A program made the translations under genes and the position numbers. Positions 1-8,101 of a DNA stretch of 64,000 nucleotides are shown piece after piece. The stretch covers positions 310,001 to 374,000 of the forward strand of contig DAOSXA010000003.1 in NCBI GenBank assembly GCA_035380245.1. Direction: 5' to 3'. Origin of the DNA: Candidatus Zixiibacteriota bacterium. GTDB taxonomy: Bacteria > Zixibacteria > MSB-5A5 > GN15 > FEB-12. A model generated the notes under the pieces. It made no database searches. It was not told the origin of the DNA and worked only from the letters and a program-made list of their open reading frames with translations. Within the stretch, counting starts at the first letter, position 1, and each line of letters opens with the position of its first letter.

Positions 1-1274
1 CGTTTGAAATCGCGACCACCGGCGGTGGAGATCATTTCTGCGACATCGGACAACCAATCGGGTTGTGTGGTGTGGTATTTGATCAGTTGTTCGGTTTCCT
101 CGGCGAACTCCTGATCCAGACCGACCTCGCGCTTGATGAATGTGCTTCTTACTTTAATTTCCCGCCGATTACTGAGCATCCCGCGTACGCGACTGACGTC
201 AAAGATCGTTTCCCGTTCCGGAATGATACGGAACAGAACAATAACCGTTTTATAGGCCATATAGTTGATGATCTCTTCCGGCCAGTTCTGTCTCTCGACC
301 ATGCCGTTGGCCATACTTCTTTCCTGATCGATCTGACTCACGAAAAGAACCTTGGCATGGGCACGCATAAAGTTGTACTGAGCATCCACCGCATCGGGAC
401 TGATATCCAGGCCTCGGTTGGCCTGAGCGATCACCGCGGTTCGATCACGCCGGGCAAGGGCATATTCGAGATCGAGAGCGGCACGCCAGAGGCGGGTTTC
501 GCCTGCGCTGTCGATCGGTGCGGTAGTACGGCGAGCCTCGTAGAAATAGCCGTGTTTGAGGGCCCGTAACACGTGTCGATTGAATGAGAGACGGGTGTTC
601 CCGGCTGCGGTTAAAGTTTTTCTCGATAAGACTATCGCTGAATCAATTTGGCCCATTTCTTCCATACAATCAGCCGCCAGTTCCCAGAATAAAACAGAGT
701 CCAGCGGAGTCTCGAGAGTACGGTTATAGATGTTCCGGGCTTGATCGAAATCTCCATCCACAGCGAAAGAGCGGGCCTCAAGGAGTCCACTTAAGGGAGC
801 CGGGATATCCGGCCATTTATTCATTTCCGTACGCATCTGAGGACCGGTGCCGCGATCCAGCATAGCTTGAGCCAGCATGACGGCTGCCCGGTAATCACCG
901 TCCGATTTTTCTAAATACTTGGCAGCACGGTCGGCGGCAAGATCAGGATCATCAAAAAGCGAGTATATTCGAGACATCCCGGCCCAGGCCGGGGCGAAGT
1001 TCTCATCTATCTCCAGCGCCGTGGCATAGCGATTCATTGCCGACCAGAGCTGTAATTGCGCCTCGTCAATCGTTCCCAATCCACAAATTGCGGCAGCGTC
1101 GCTTGGATTGGCCTCGAGCATAGCGCTGTACTCTTTGCTGGCTTTATCAAAGCCTTTATCATCGATCAGGGTTATTTGGTCGGTTACACTGGATCCCGGG
1201 GTGGAATCACTCCCACAACCAAACGCTATAATAGCGATAATTGCGATCATCAAAGATAAATAGAGAGACTTCAT
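1..1274 (-). CDS. TPR-repeat lipoprotein (3' end outside window)
   Basis: Translating the minus strand from the ATG at 1272-1274 gives 424 uninterrupted codons that run off the left edge, so the C-terminus is missing. The start is supported by a strong purine-rich Shine-Dalgarno (GGAAGGAAGG) directly upstream. The N-terminus is a hydrophobic signal segment ending in AFGC with Cys20, a slightly atypical lipobox, so membrane anchoring as a lipoprotein is likely. The following about 130 residues show helical TPR-like pairs (for example YSAMLEANPSDAAAICGLG and YATALEIDENFAPAWAGMS). The later part is alpha-helical with no motif I recognise. TPR lipoproteins usually scaffold envelope complexes, but no partner can be named. 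It is divergent from lptB, and the 178-bp gap probably holds both promoters. Confidence 0.75.
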   Translation of the reverse strand, partial: MKSLYLSLMIAIIAIIAFGCGSDSTPGSSVTDQITLIDDKGFDKASKEYSAMLEANPSDAAAICGLGTIDEAQLQLWSAMNRYATALEIDENFAPAWAGMSRIYSLFDDPDLAADRAAKYLEKSDGDYRAAVMLAQAMLDRGTGPQMRTEMNKWPDIPAPLSGLLEARSFAVDGDFDQARNIYNRTLETPLDSVLFWELAADCMEEMGQIDSAIVLSRKTLTAAGNTRLSFNRHVLRALKHGYFYEARRTTAPIDSAGETRLWRAALDLEYALARRDRTAVIAQANRGLDISPDAVDAQYNFMRAHAKVLFVSQIDQERSMANGMVERQNWPEEIINYMAYKTVIVLFRIIPERETIFDVSRVRGMLSNRREIKVRSTFIKREVGLDQEFAEETEQLIKYHTTQPDWLSDVAEMISTAGGRDFK

Positions 1275-1417
1275 ACCTTCCTTCCTATTAGTGATATTCA
1301 GGGCATAAAAAAGCCCGGCGATTGAAGTAAATGCTTCTTGTACAACGCCGCAACCCATTATTTCCAACAAATTTGCGATGTTACAGCAAATATCGTGCGA
1401 ATGAGATTAGAATTTTG

Positions 1418-1446
1418 TTGAAACGTATTTTCACCAGCGGTATATT
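1418..1446 (+). promoter_or_regulatory. Candidate sigma70-type promoter of lptB, possibly leaderless
   Basis: TTGAAA at 1418-1423, a 17-nt spacer and TATATT at 1441-1446 match the sigma70 pattern well. The -10 ends only six bases before the lptB ATG at 1453, so transcription would start at or next to the initiation codon. There is no Shine-Dalgarno in front of this ATG. Confidence 0.5.
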
Positions 1447-1452
1447 AGTGAT

Positions 1453-2178
1453 ATGGACATATTATCGTCAGACGCCCTATGTAAGTTTTACCACCGCCGT
1501 CCGGTGGTAAACGGTGTTTCCATTCAGGTAAAACCGGGTGAAGTGGTTGGTCTCCTGGGCCCCAACGGCGCCGGAAAAACCACCACATTCTACATGATTA
1601 TCGGCTTCATCAAGCCGGATAAGGGACGGGTATTTCTAGGCAAAAAAGCAATTACCCGACTCCCGATGTACAAACGGGTTGGTCTTGGGATCGGCTATCT
1701 GGCGCAGGAGGCTTCGGTTTTTCGCAAAATGACGGTTGAGGACAATATCAAGGCTATTTTACAATTCCGCCGTATGTCTCGCAAAGCCCGCAAGGCTCGT
1801 CTCGAAGAACTCCTGAATGAGTTGGATATTGCGCACTTGCGCAAAAGCAAAGCTTACACTCTTTCGGGAGGCGAGCGTCGCCGGGTTGAGATCACCCGGG
1901 CTCTGGTTAATGAGCCGAAATATATTCTTCTGGATGAGCCTTTTGCCGGGATTGACCCGATCGCAGTTGAAGATATTCAGAAAATTATCAGTCGCCTGGT
2001 AGAGAAGGGGCTTGGGGTTTTAATCACCGACCATAACGTCCGTGAAACACTCAGTATTTGTAATCGGGCGTACATTATGTGTGACGGAACGATTCTGAAA
2101 GATGGGACTTCCGATTTCCTGGCCAACGATCCGGAAGCGAGAAAAATCTATTTAGGAGAGAAATTCCGGCTTAACTAA
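1453..2178 (+). CDS. lptB: LPS export ABC transporter ATP-binding protein LptB
   Basis: Cytoplasmic ATPase of the LptB2FG complex, which extracts lipopolysaccharide from the inner membrane and drives it along the Lpt bridge to the outer membrane. The 241-residue length fits the family. Walker A GPNGAGKT lies at residues 36-43, the ABC signature LSGGERRR near 138, Walker [13 protein letters not shown] near 158 and the switch histidine in TDHNVRETL near 194. The LptB-specific [10 protein letters not shown](T/A)RAL stretch separates it from amino-acid transporter ATPases. It is followed by rpoN and hpf, the same neighbourhood as in many Proteobacteria (lptB-rpoN-hpf), which strengthens the assignment. 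lptA, lptC, lptF and lptG are not in the window. No Shine-Dalgarno is visible and the likely promoter sits almost on the ATG. Confidence 0.93.
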   Translation: MDILSSDALCKFYHRRPVVNGVSIQVKPGEVVGLLGPNGAGKTTTFYMIIGFIKPDKGRVFLGKKAITRLPMYKRVGLGIGYLAQEASVFRKMTVEDNIKAILQFRRMSRKARKARLEELLNELDIAHLRKSKAYTLSGGERRRVEITRALVNEPKYILLDEPFAGIDPIAVEDIQKIISRLVEKGLGVLITDHNVRETLSICNRAYIMCDGTILKDGTSDFLANDPEARKIYLGEKFRLN

Positions 2179-2314
2179 CCGGACCCCTGTCTAATATGTG
2201 AACGATTGGCTGGAACCTGTTAATATGCAAGCTTTTCAGGCCGACAATAGGTACTGAAGGCAGGGAATAAACTGCCCCGGGAATAGGCTTTCAGACCATA
2301 GGTAAGTTAAGTAT

Positions 2315-3706
2315 ATGAAACTCGGACTTCAGCTTAAACTCAAACAGACGCTTGCTCCGCAGTTGATTCAGTCCCTGAAGATGCTGCAGATGCCCGTGCT
2401 CAAGCTCGAACAGACTATCCGTCATGAACTCGCCACCAATCCCTTACTCGAAGAAGTCGAGGAGCCTGAGGTAGAGGAACGCGAGGATGAATTCGATCTG
2501 ACCAAAGAAGAACCTTCGAGTGAAAGTGAGTCGGATGTTGATTGGGGTGAGTTGCTTGACGACGAAGAAGGTTACAAAGTCCGCGAGCAGCGCGAGCACC
2601 CTGAAGATCGATTCGAAGGAACAGCTGCTCAGCAGGAAAACCTCTATTCACATTTATTGGAGCAGCTTTCGTTGCTGAAATTGTCCGAGGAGGAATGCCT
2701 GATAGGCGAGTATGTCATCGGTAACATCTCTCCCGAAGGTTATCTGACGATATCGGTAGCTGAGATGGCCAGCGAACTGGAGATCGAACCTGAAAAGGTT
2801 CAAGCGATGGTAGACCAGATTCAGCGATTCGATCCGCCTGGTGTCGGAGCTCGTGATCTTAGGGAATCGCTCCTGATCCAACTGCGTGACCGCGATATGA
2901 CCGGAACCTTAGCCTATCGCATTGTCGATGAGCATCTTAAAGACCTCGACCGGAAAAGCATTCTCCAGGTAGCCAAGCTTATGAGCGTACCGGTCGAGAA
3001 AGCTCAGGCGGCGATGAACACCATCAAGGGCTTGTCGCCGACTCCGGCTCAAGGACGATTCGACTCCGGTGCGATGCCGGTTGTTCCTGATCTGATAGTA
3101 GAACGGTTCGGCGATGATTACGAGGTTATGCACAATGACTCGCATGTCCCGCGGCTGCGGATCAATAGCGGTTATCGTTCACTGATGAAACGCGGCAACA
3201 GCTCTTCCAAAGAGACTAAGAGTTATATCAAGCAAAAGCTGGAGCAGGCGCGTTGGCTGCTGAATGCGATTAACCAGCGTCGTTCGACCATGATCCGGGT
3301 AATGGAGGCGATTATACAACGCCAGCATGAGTTTTTTGAACATGGCCCGGCTTTTCTTAAACCGTTGATAATGGAAGACGTAGCTCAGATGGTCGATATG
3401 AATGTGGCTACCGTCAGCCGTGTCTCCAGTGGAAAATACGTCCAGACGCCGTACGGCGTACACGAAATCAAGTATTTCTTCAACTCCGGTATTGCTCGAG
3501 AAGATGGTGAGGAAATGTCCAAACGATCCGTTAAGCAACGGATCGATGAGATCATCAAAGCCGAGCCGCCGGACAAGCCTTATTCCGACCAGGAGATATA
3601 TCGTCGACTCAACGACGAGGGAATCCAGTTGGCTCGAAGAACCGTCACCAAGTATCGCGAGGAGTTAAAGCTGCCTCCGGCGAGACTTCGTAAACGAGTC
3701 GGTTGA
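2315..3706 (+). CDS. rpoN: RNA polymerase sigma-54 factor RpoN
   Basis: Alternative sigma factor that directs RNA polymerase to -24/-12 promoters and needs an AAA+ activator to melt DNA. Region I is clear at the N-terminus: Gln/Leu-rich LGLQLKLKQTLAPQLIQSLK followed by MLQMPVLKLEQ, the activator-interacting part. An acidic linker follows at about residues 47-110. The core-binding domain is in the middle, and the C-terminus carries the DNA-binding HTH and the diagnostic RpoN box ARRTVTKYRE (about residues 440-449). The length of 463 residues is typical. It sits 136 bp after lptB and before hpf. Two activators in this window (at 28092 and 44293) contain the GAFTGA loop that contacts this protein. 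The ATG at 2315 matches the family start; no strong Shine-Dalgarno precedes it. Confidence 0.96.
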   Translation: MKLGLQLKLKQTLAPQLIQSLKMLQMPVLKLEQTIRHELATNPLLEEVEEPEVEEREDEFDLTKEEPSSESESDVDWGELLDDEEGYKVREQREHPEDRFEGTAAQQENLYSHLLEQLSLLKLSEEECLIGEYVIGNISPEGYLTISVAEMASELEIEPEKVQAMVDQIQRFDPPGVGARDLRESLLIQLRDRDMTGTLAYRIVDEHLKDLDRKSILQVAKLMSVPVEKAQAAMNTIKGLSPTPAQGRFDSGAMPVVPDLIVERFGDDYEVMHNDSHVPRLRINSGYRSLMKRGNSSSKETKSYIKQKLEQARWLLNAINQRRSTMIRVMEAIIQRQHEFFEHGPAFLKPLIMEDVAQMVDMNVATVSRVSSGKYVQTPYGVHEIKYFFNSGIAREDGEEMSKRSVKQRIDEIIKAEPPDKPYSDQEIYRRLNDEGIQLARRTVTKYREELKLPPARLRKRVG

Positions 3707-4121
3707 CGGTTACACTGCGTCTGATGAAGACCGTGGAATTGGGCAAAAAGCTTAACCGGAGCGGATTTTCGACATTTTGTTTATATTGGGGGTGTCTGGC
3801 TAAACCAACCGAAGGGCAGGTTCGTATAACAGATAAAGAGCATACAAATGTCCCCAAGTTTTTGATGTTTTTTTCGTTTCACCTTCGTTTATATTTGAAT
3901 TGAGTAGAAACCATGATTTTGGAATCGACAGGCGGTTACAAGTCGGAGTATACGGAGCACATATACAGCCACAAACCGATTCCGGAAGTCATGGGGTGTG
4001 ACAACTGCGTACCGGTGACAGGGGATTTAATGATTTCAAACCGAAACAACAAAGGGGTGCGCAGCTAGTGTCACAGAGAGTAAACTTCTATAATGATCGC
4101 ATGGAAAGGAGTCGTTCAACC
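3707..4121 (+). other. Intergenic region between rpoN and hpf
   Basis: About 415 bp without a convincing gene. AT-rich boxes GTTTATATTGG (near 3779) and GTTTATATTTG (near 3890) could be -10 elements, but no good -35 is paired with them. The open frames across this stretch lack ribosome sites and protein-like composition. A separate hpf promoter probably lies here. Confidence 0.3.
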
Positions 4122-4481
4122 ATGCAGACTATTATAACTGCTCGCCATTTTGATCTCACCGATGAGATGAAAGCCCATGCGGAGGGGGAGATTGAGGGTT
4201 TGACCCGCTATTTCGACAATATCATCTCCGCAGAGTTAATTCTCGACAAAGAACGACATCGACGCACCGCAGAACTGCGGGTTAAGGTTTACAAGGATAC
4301 ACTTACCGGCACCGGGGATACCGATGATTTGTACAACTCAATCGGAGTAGCTGTCGACAAGGTTAAAGCACAACTCAAGAAGTACAAGGGGAAACTCAAG
4401 GAACGGCGACCTGAGGAAATAGTGGAGACCAAGGACGCTCTGACCAAGCCTTCCACCGATCCTGATTCGGTCGATTTGTAA
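4122..4481 (+). CDS. hpf: Ribosome hibernation-promoting factor (short HPF / RaiA family)
   Basis: Binds the 30S subunit in stationary phase and blocks the mRNA/tRNA channel, giving inactive ribosomes. The S30AE domain is visible: TIITARHFDLTDEMKAHAE at the start, the central LDKERHRRTAELRVKVY strand pair and DDLYNSIGVAVDKVKAQLKKYK near the end. The frame is open from a GTG at 4068, but GGAAAGGAG at 4103-4111 is correctly spaced for the ATG at 4122, and the domain starts right there, so the protein is about 119 residues. This is the short form, without the dimerisation domain of long HPF. Its place behind rpoN is conserved in many Gram-negative bacteria. A terminator follows at once. Confidence 0.9.
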   Translation: MQTIITARHFDLTDEMKAHAEGEIEGLTRYFDNIISAELILDKERHRRTAELRVKVYKDTLTGTGDTDDLYNSIGVAVDKVKAQLKKYKGKLKERRPEEIVETKDALTKPSTDPDSVDL

Positions 4482-4504
4482 CGGCTATCGACCAAGACAA
4501 ATTT

Positions 4505-4538
4505 AACCGCTCGGTTTCAATCCGGGCGGTTTTTTTAT
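4505..4538 (+). terminator. Rho-independent terminator after hpf
   Basis: AACCGCTCGG (4505-4514) pairs with CCGGGCGGTT (4522-4531) with one G-T wobble and a seven-base loop, followed by a run of T. The T run overlaps the stop codon of the convergent gene at 4535. Confidence 0.8.
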
Positions 4539-5482
4539 CTGTTATTGAGATACTCGCGAATCAGGTGAAGATTAGCTGCCGCCTCGTGGTTAAGGCAAAC
4601 TAGATCCTCAGGGGTAACATTGCCGTACCGATCACAATCCATTCGGTGCATCGACTCCGCTTCCCCGGAATGTATCGCAGCTTCCTTCAGGAGATGGAAG
4701 AGATCTGGTTCAGGCTGGTTTGTTTCGATCAGGAAAAACAACTGTGGCTTTTCACCACGAAAAATCTCGCGGGCGAAAGCAAGCAAGGTGAGACGGTATT
4801 CGTTTTTGTTCAGCCCTAACTCTTCGCTGATCTCAGTAACCATGGCGGAATGTGCCAGTCGATCGAGAGTGGCATTGGTTATGGAATAGTCGACCGAACC
4901 GGCCGCCGAAGGCCCGATGCTGTCTTCCAATGAGGCCAGTTGTGGGGAACGGTGAGCCACCCAGAGGGAATACCGGTTCTCCCAGCGATTGAGCAGTAGT
5001 CCGCAGACACCAAGGCAAGCGGGCAGGGGAGAGTAACCGGTGCGATCGGTACCGATCCTGAGATAGTATTCACGCAAGCTGCCGCCTTTGTCTATGAACA
5101 ACTCATCCGGCATATCAAGAGCAAAACAGGATCCGGCCTGAAGACCGTAATCGCATCGGCATACGGTCAGGCAGGATTGAGGCGAGGTGAAATCCGCCTT
5201 AACCAGGTGCATCGCCGGAGGACCGTCAAACAAGCGGCCTTCAGCCTTCATGCCATCGGCTGTCCGGCGAGCGAAACGGTCAATAAGATCATCCCGAAAG
5301 TGGAATTGGCTTTCCAGGCAGTTGATTTTTATTTCGTCCGGGTGGTGACCAGAGTTGAAAAAGCGGATGATATCGTAATAACCGGAATCGACCTTATAAC
5401 CGGGGCCGACCAATCTGCTTGCGTTATCCGGGAAAAATCTATGCAGTATGTCAGGCATGACGCTGTAGTCGAGATACTTCAT
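4535..5482 (-). CDS. Nudix-like protein of unknown function
   Basis: 315 residues, cytoplasmic, no signal peptide. I do not recognise the N-terminal two thirds. At about residues 216-224 the segment TEISEELGL matches the second half of the Nudix box (RE-U-x-EE-x-G-U, with T in place of R). The first half, where the spaced G and E should be, reads as unrelated residues, so the box is only half conserved. Strands around it (YSLWVAHRS before, LTLLAFARE and QLFFLIETN after) fit a Nudix fold. It may be a degenerate or divergent nucleotide/phosphate hydrolase, or a Nudix-fold binding protein. It stands alone, convergent with hpf and divergent from the TonB receptor. No clear Shine-Dalgarno precedes the ATG. 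Confidence 0.6.
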   Translation of the reverse strand: MKYLDYSVMPDILHRFFPDNASRLVGPGYKVDSGYYDIIRFFNSGHHPDEIKINCLESQFHFRDDLIDRFARRTADGMKAEGRLFDGPPAMHLVKADFTSPQSCLTVCRCDYGLQAGSCFALDMPDELFIDKGGSLREYYLRIGTDRTGYSPLPACLGVCGLLLNRWENRYSLWVAHRSPQLASLEDSIGPSAAGSVDYSITNATLDRLAHSAMVTEISEELGLNKNEYRLTLLAFAREIFRGEKPQLFFLIETNQPEPDLFHLLKEAAIHSGEAESMHRMDCDRYGNVTPEDLVCLNHEAAANLHLIREYLNNR

Positions 5483-5794
5483 TACTATCTCAATATCGGA
5501 ATATCGAAAGCAACCGGCCGGTTAACCCGGTTATTACATCGAAGCAATATAACTTCTCAATGCAGACGTTCCAAGGAGGGGATTATACGATTAGAAATCC
5601 TGACCTGTCATAACAATCCGCCTGTGTAATCGGCATCAGGTATGTGCTCCCGATTGCAAACCGGTGGTCTGATTGCATAATGTTCAATCGCTGAGCATGC
5701 CCCGTAAATCATAGTGTTCCTTCGTGTTACTTAATGTCGGGGAAGGGTGATATAATAGGCACGAGGCTTGTCCTGAATATGTCCGGAGAAATTT
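5483..5794. other. Divergent intergenic region with candidate promoter
   Basis: A 312-bp spacer between divergent genes. TATAAT at 5751-5756, preceded by a weak TTACTT at 5727-5732, is a plausible promoter for the TonB receptor, giving a short leader that contains CCGGAGA before the ATG. The palindrome AACCGGCCGGTT lies at 5512-5523 near the start of the minus-strand gene and could be an operator. Nothing else is recognised. Confidence 0.4.
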
Positions 5795-8092
5795 ATGAGA
5801 CTCTGGCTAATCAGGATTGTTTTGCTTGCTGCGGGATTGCTGGTGGTTATGAAGACCTCGGCCGGTACCGGCGATATGACCGGCAGGGTTGTTGACCGGG
5901 ATGGTCGGCCTTTGGTCAGTGCATCAGTGGTGTTGTTGCAAGATGGTGTGATAGCCGGGGGACAGGCGACTGATACGGCAGGTTGCTTCAGTCTGAATGT
6001 CCCGGCTGAAAGCAGTGAGTTGACGCTAGTGGTATCGGCGGTAGGTTACCGGACCGAGCGGTTATCGGTGAAATCCGGAGATTTTGTCGACAGCATTACC
6101 GTCAAATTGGAAAATGTGACATATCAGGTGGAATCGATTAAGGTAGCCGTTGCTGCCGGTGAGGAATCATCGGAAATATCGATGTCTTCCGATGAAGTCG
6201 ACCATCGCGCGGTGCAATCACCAATTCCCTCCAATCTCACCAGTGCCATTGTCGCTCCTTCGGTGGCGCGGGCCGGTTCGGCGCATTCTTCCAAACTTCG
6301 TATTCACGGCACCAGCCCTGATTATTTCATCAATGGTGTCAATGTCGGACGCGATCCGAATCATTTCGGCACTTTCTCCATCATCCCGGCTTCGGTCGTC
6401 GATGATATTATTCTCCAGCCGAGAGGCACCGGAGCGGAGTTCGGTCTTCCTGCGGCCGTTTCGCTCAGCACCCCGGAGTCTTTTGCGCAACCCTTAACCG
6501 GCAGTTACAGCCTTTCATTGATAGAGACCAACGGTTCGCTGGCGATAGGAAACGAGCGATTTTTCGCTTTGGGCTCGTTACGCAAATCGGTTTTAGACAA
6601 GCTGGTGCATTATCTCGATCTGCGTTCCGACCGCCGCACGATACCTCCCACCAATTTCCAGGATATTTTCATTTCCACCGGCTGGCGTCCCTCGGACCGT
6701 ACCCGCCTGGTTGTCGATCAGTACCATGTGCGGGATTATCTGTCGTTCGAACTGGATGGCTCTACCCGGAACAGCGACGGGGTCACGGTCGCGCAGCATG
6801 CCGGGGAACATCTCGTTTCGGCTCGATTCGAATATCTCGGAAACCGGATAATGCACCGTCTGTCGGCGGCAGTGCGCGATGGTGTCGAGAAATATCATGC
6901 CGATCCGGTCACCCGCGGAACGGCTGCTTCGATCAGCGATTTTTCGTTGCGACTGGAAGAAAATACTACCCTCGCTCAGATTGATTATCAGGGAAGTCTG
7001 ATTAACGAAAACGATACCTGGGTAGTCGGTGTACAGACAAACCATACGCTGCGACGTGATTACCAAATGAAACAAGCTAATTGGAATTTCACTCCGCCGG
7101 ATGCCGTCAGCGATGTACCGTTCGTGTATCAGGAGGAGTTGAACAGCCTCTATGCGAAAGCCGAAGGCTCGATAACCGGGCATGATGTCGCGGTATATCT
7201 CAGCCGGAAACACGAGGGCGAACGGTTCAGTCATGAAGTCGGCGGGAGGCTGGAACGGTTCGATAATCTGTCTGATGGTATTGCTGCCACATTCAGGGCT
7301 CGTTTCAGCTATAAGACGGGGGAGCAGAGCAAGCTGGAATTGTTCGCGGGGACATTCGCCGCGAGTCCGATAGATCGTATCCTACAGCCGTATCAGGTGT
7401 TGGTTCGTGATCAGTTGTCCCGTTTGACGCCGGTGTATAGTCGTTTAGCGTCGGCTCAGTTCAGCTATCGTTCAGTGAAGCTGGGTTTGTTTGCCAAAGC
7501 TATTAACGGACTGCCGGTGGTGGGACCGGATTTTTCCGCGGTGGATGAGGCCGGTGTTGCGGGTGAAGGATTCATTCGGGTAACTTCATCGGGACAGGCG
7601 CGTTTTGTCGGAGCCGATGTGACTTACGAGAGGAACGGTCTGGTCGGCGGCAAACTGGATATCTATGCGTTTTATAACTACGTTCATGCCGTACAGCGAA
7701 CGGATGGTATCGAAACGCCCTACGATTTGTCAGCTCCACACCGGTTGGTAATTCAGACCGATTACAGTTTCAGCAAACGACTTCAGGCGGGGATCAACCT
7801 GGCAGTACGATCCGGTAACGCCTACACGTCATATACGGTTGCGAATTATACGACTGATGCGGATCGATATAGTGATGATTACTACCGCAATTACCTGTCC
7901 GAAGAGAACGGCGAACGATTCCCGGTCAACGTCAGTCTCGACCTGCACCTTTCATACAGCTTCGGCGGTTCACAGCTTTTCTTCAACGTGGCCAACGCCA
8001 CCAATCATGCCAATGCCATCGTCAATGCCGCCGACGGCTATGTGTACGACAGCGGCATTCTCCCCAGTATCGGTTATCGACTCGAGTTTTAA
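5795..8092 (+). CDS. TonB-dependent outer-membrane receptor with carboxypeptidase-regulatory N-domain
   Basis: Outer-membrane transporter expected to take up an unknown ligand using TonB energy. Residues 1-24 form a signal peptide. Residues about 27-110 are a CarboxypepD_reg-like beta-sandwich (MTGRVVDRDGRPLVSASVVL). The plug domain follows to about residue 235, with the familiar pattern LRIHGTSPDYFINGVNVG and then a FGLPAAVSLSTPES strand. The rest is beta-barrel and ends in an aromatic residue (GYRLEF), as required for Bam-assisted insertion. At 765 residues it is near the usual size. No siderophore, vitamin or SusD partner is adjacent, so the substrate is unknown. Only nine bases separate its stop from the convergent gyrA stop. 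Confidence 0.85.
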   Translation: MRLWLIRIVLLAAGLLVVMKTSAGTGDMTGRVVDRDGRPLVSASVVLLQDGVIAGGQATDTAGCFSLNVPAESSELTLVVSAVGYRTERLSVKSGDFVDSITVKLENVTYQVESIKVAVAAGEESSEISMSSDEVDHRAVQSPIPSNLTSAIVAPSVARAGSAHSSKLRIHGTSPDYFINGVNVGRDPNHFGTFSIIPASVVDDIILQPRGTGAEFGLPAAVSLSTPESFAQPLTGSYSLSLIETNGSLAIGNERFFALGSLRKSVLDKLVHYLDLRSDRRTIPPTNFQDIFISTGWRPSDRTRLVVDQYHVRDYLSFELDGSTRNSDGVTVAQHAGEHLVSARFEYLGNRIMHRLSAAVRDGVEKYHADPVTRGTAASISDFSLRLEENTTLAQIDYQGSLINENDTWVVGVQTNHTLRRDYQMKQANWNFTPPDAVSDVPFVYQEELNSLYAKAEGSITGHDVAVYLSRKHEGERFSHEVGGRLERFDNLSDGIAATFRARFSYKTGEQSKLELFAGTFAASPIDRILQPYQVLVRDQLSRLTPVYSRLASAQFSYRSVKLGLFAKAINGLPVVGPDFSAVDEAGVAGEGFIRVTSSGQARFVGADVTYERNGLVGGKLDIYAFYNYVHAVQRTDGIETPYDLSAPHRLVIQTDYSFSKRLQAGINLAVRSGNAYTSYTVANYTTDADRYSDDYYRNYLSEENGERFPVNVSLDLHLSYSFGGSQLFFNVANATNHANAIVNAADGYVYDSGILPSIGYRLEF

Positions 8093-8101
8093 CGGTTCGT
8101 T

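Noticed and set aside
63..1259. Several plus-strand frames at the left end
   Set aside because: The minus-strand frame over the same stretch is open throughout, starts behind a strong ribosome site and encodes a lipoprotein with TPR-like repeats.
4068..4121. GTG start of hpf 54 bases upstream
   Set aside because: The GGAAAGGAG ribosome site and the domain start both fit the ATG at 4122.
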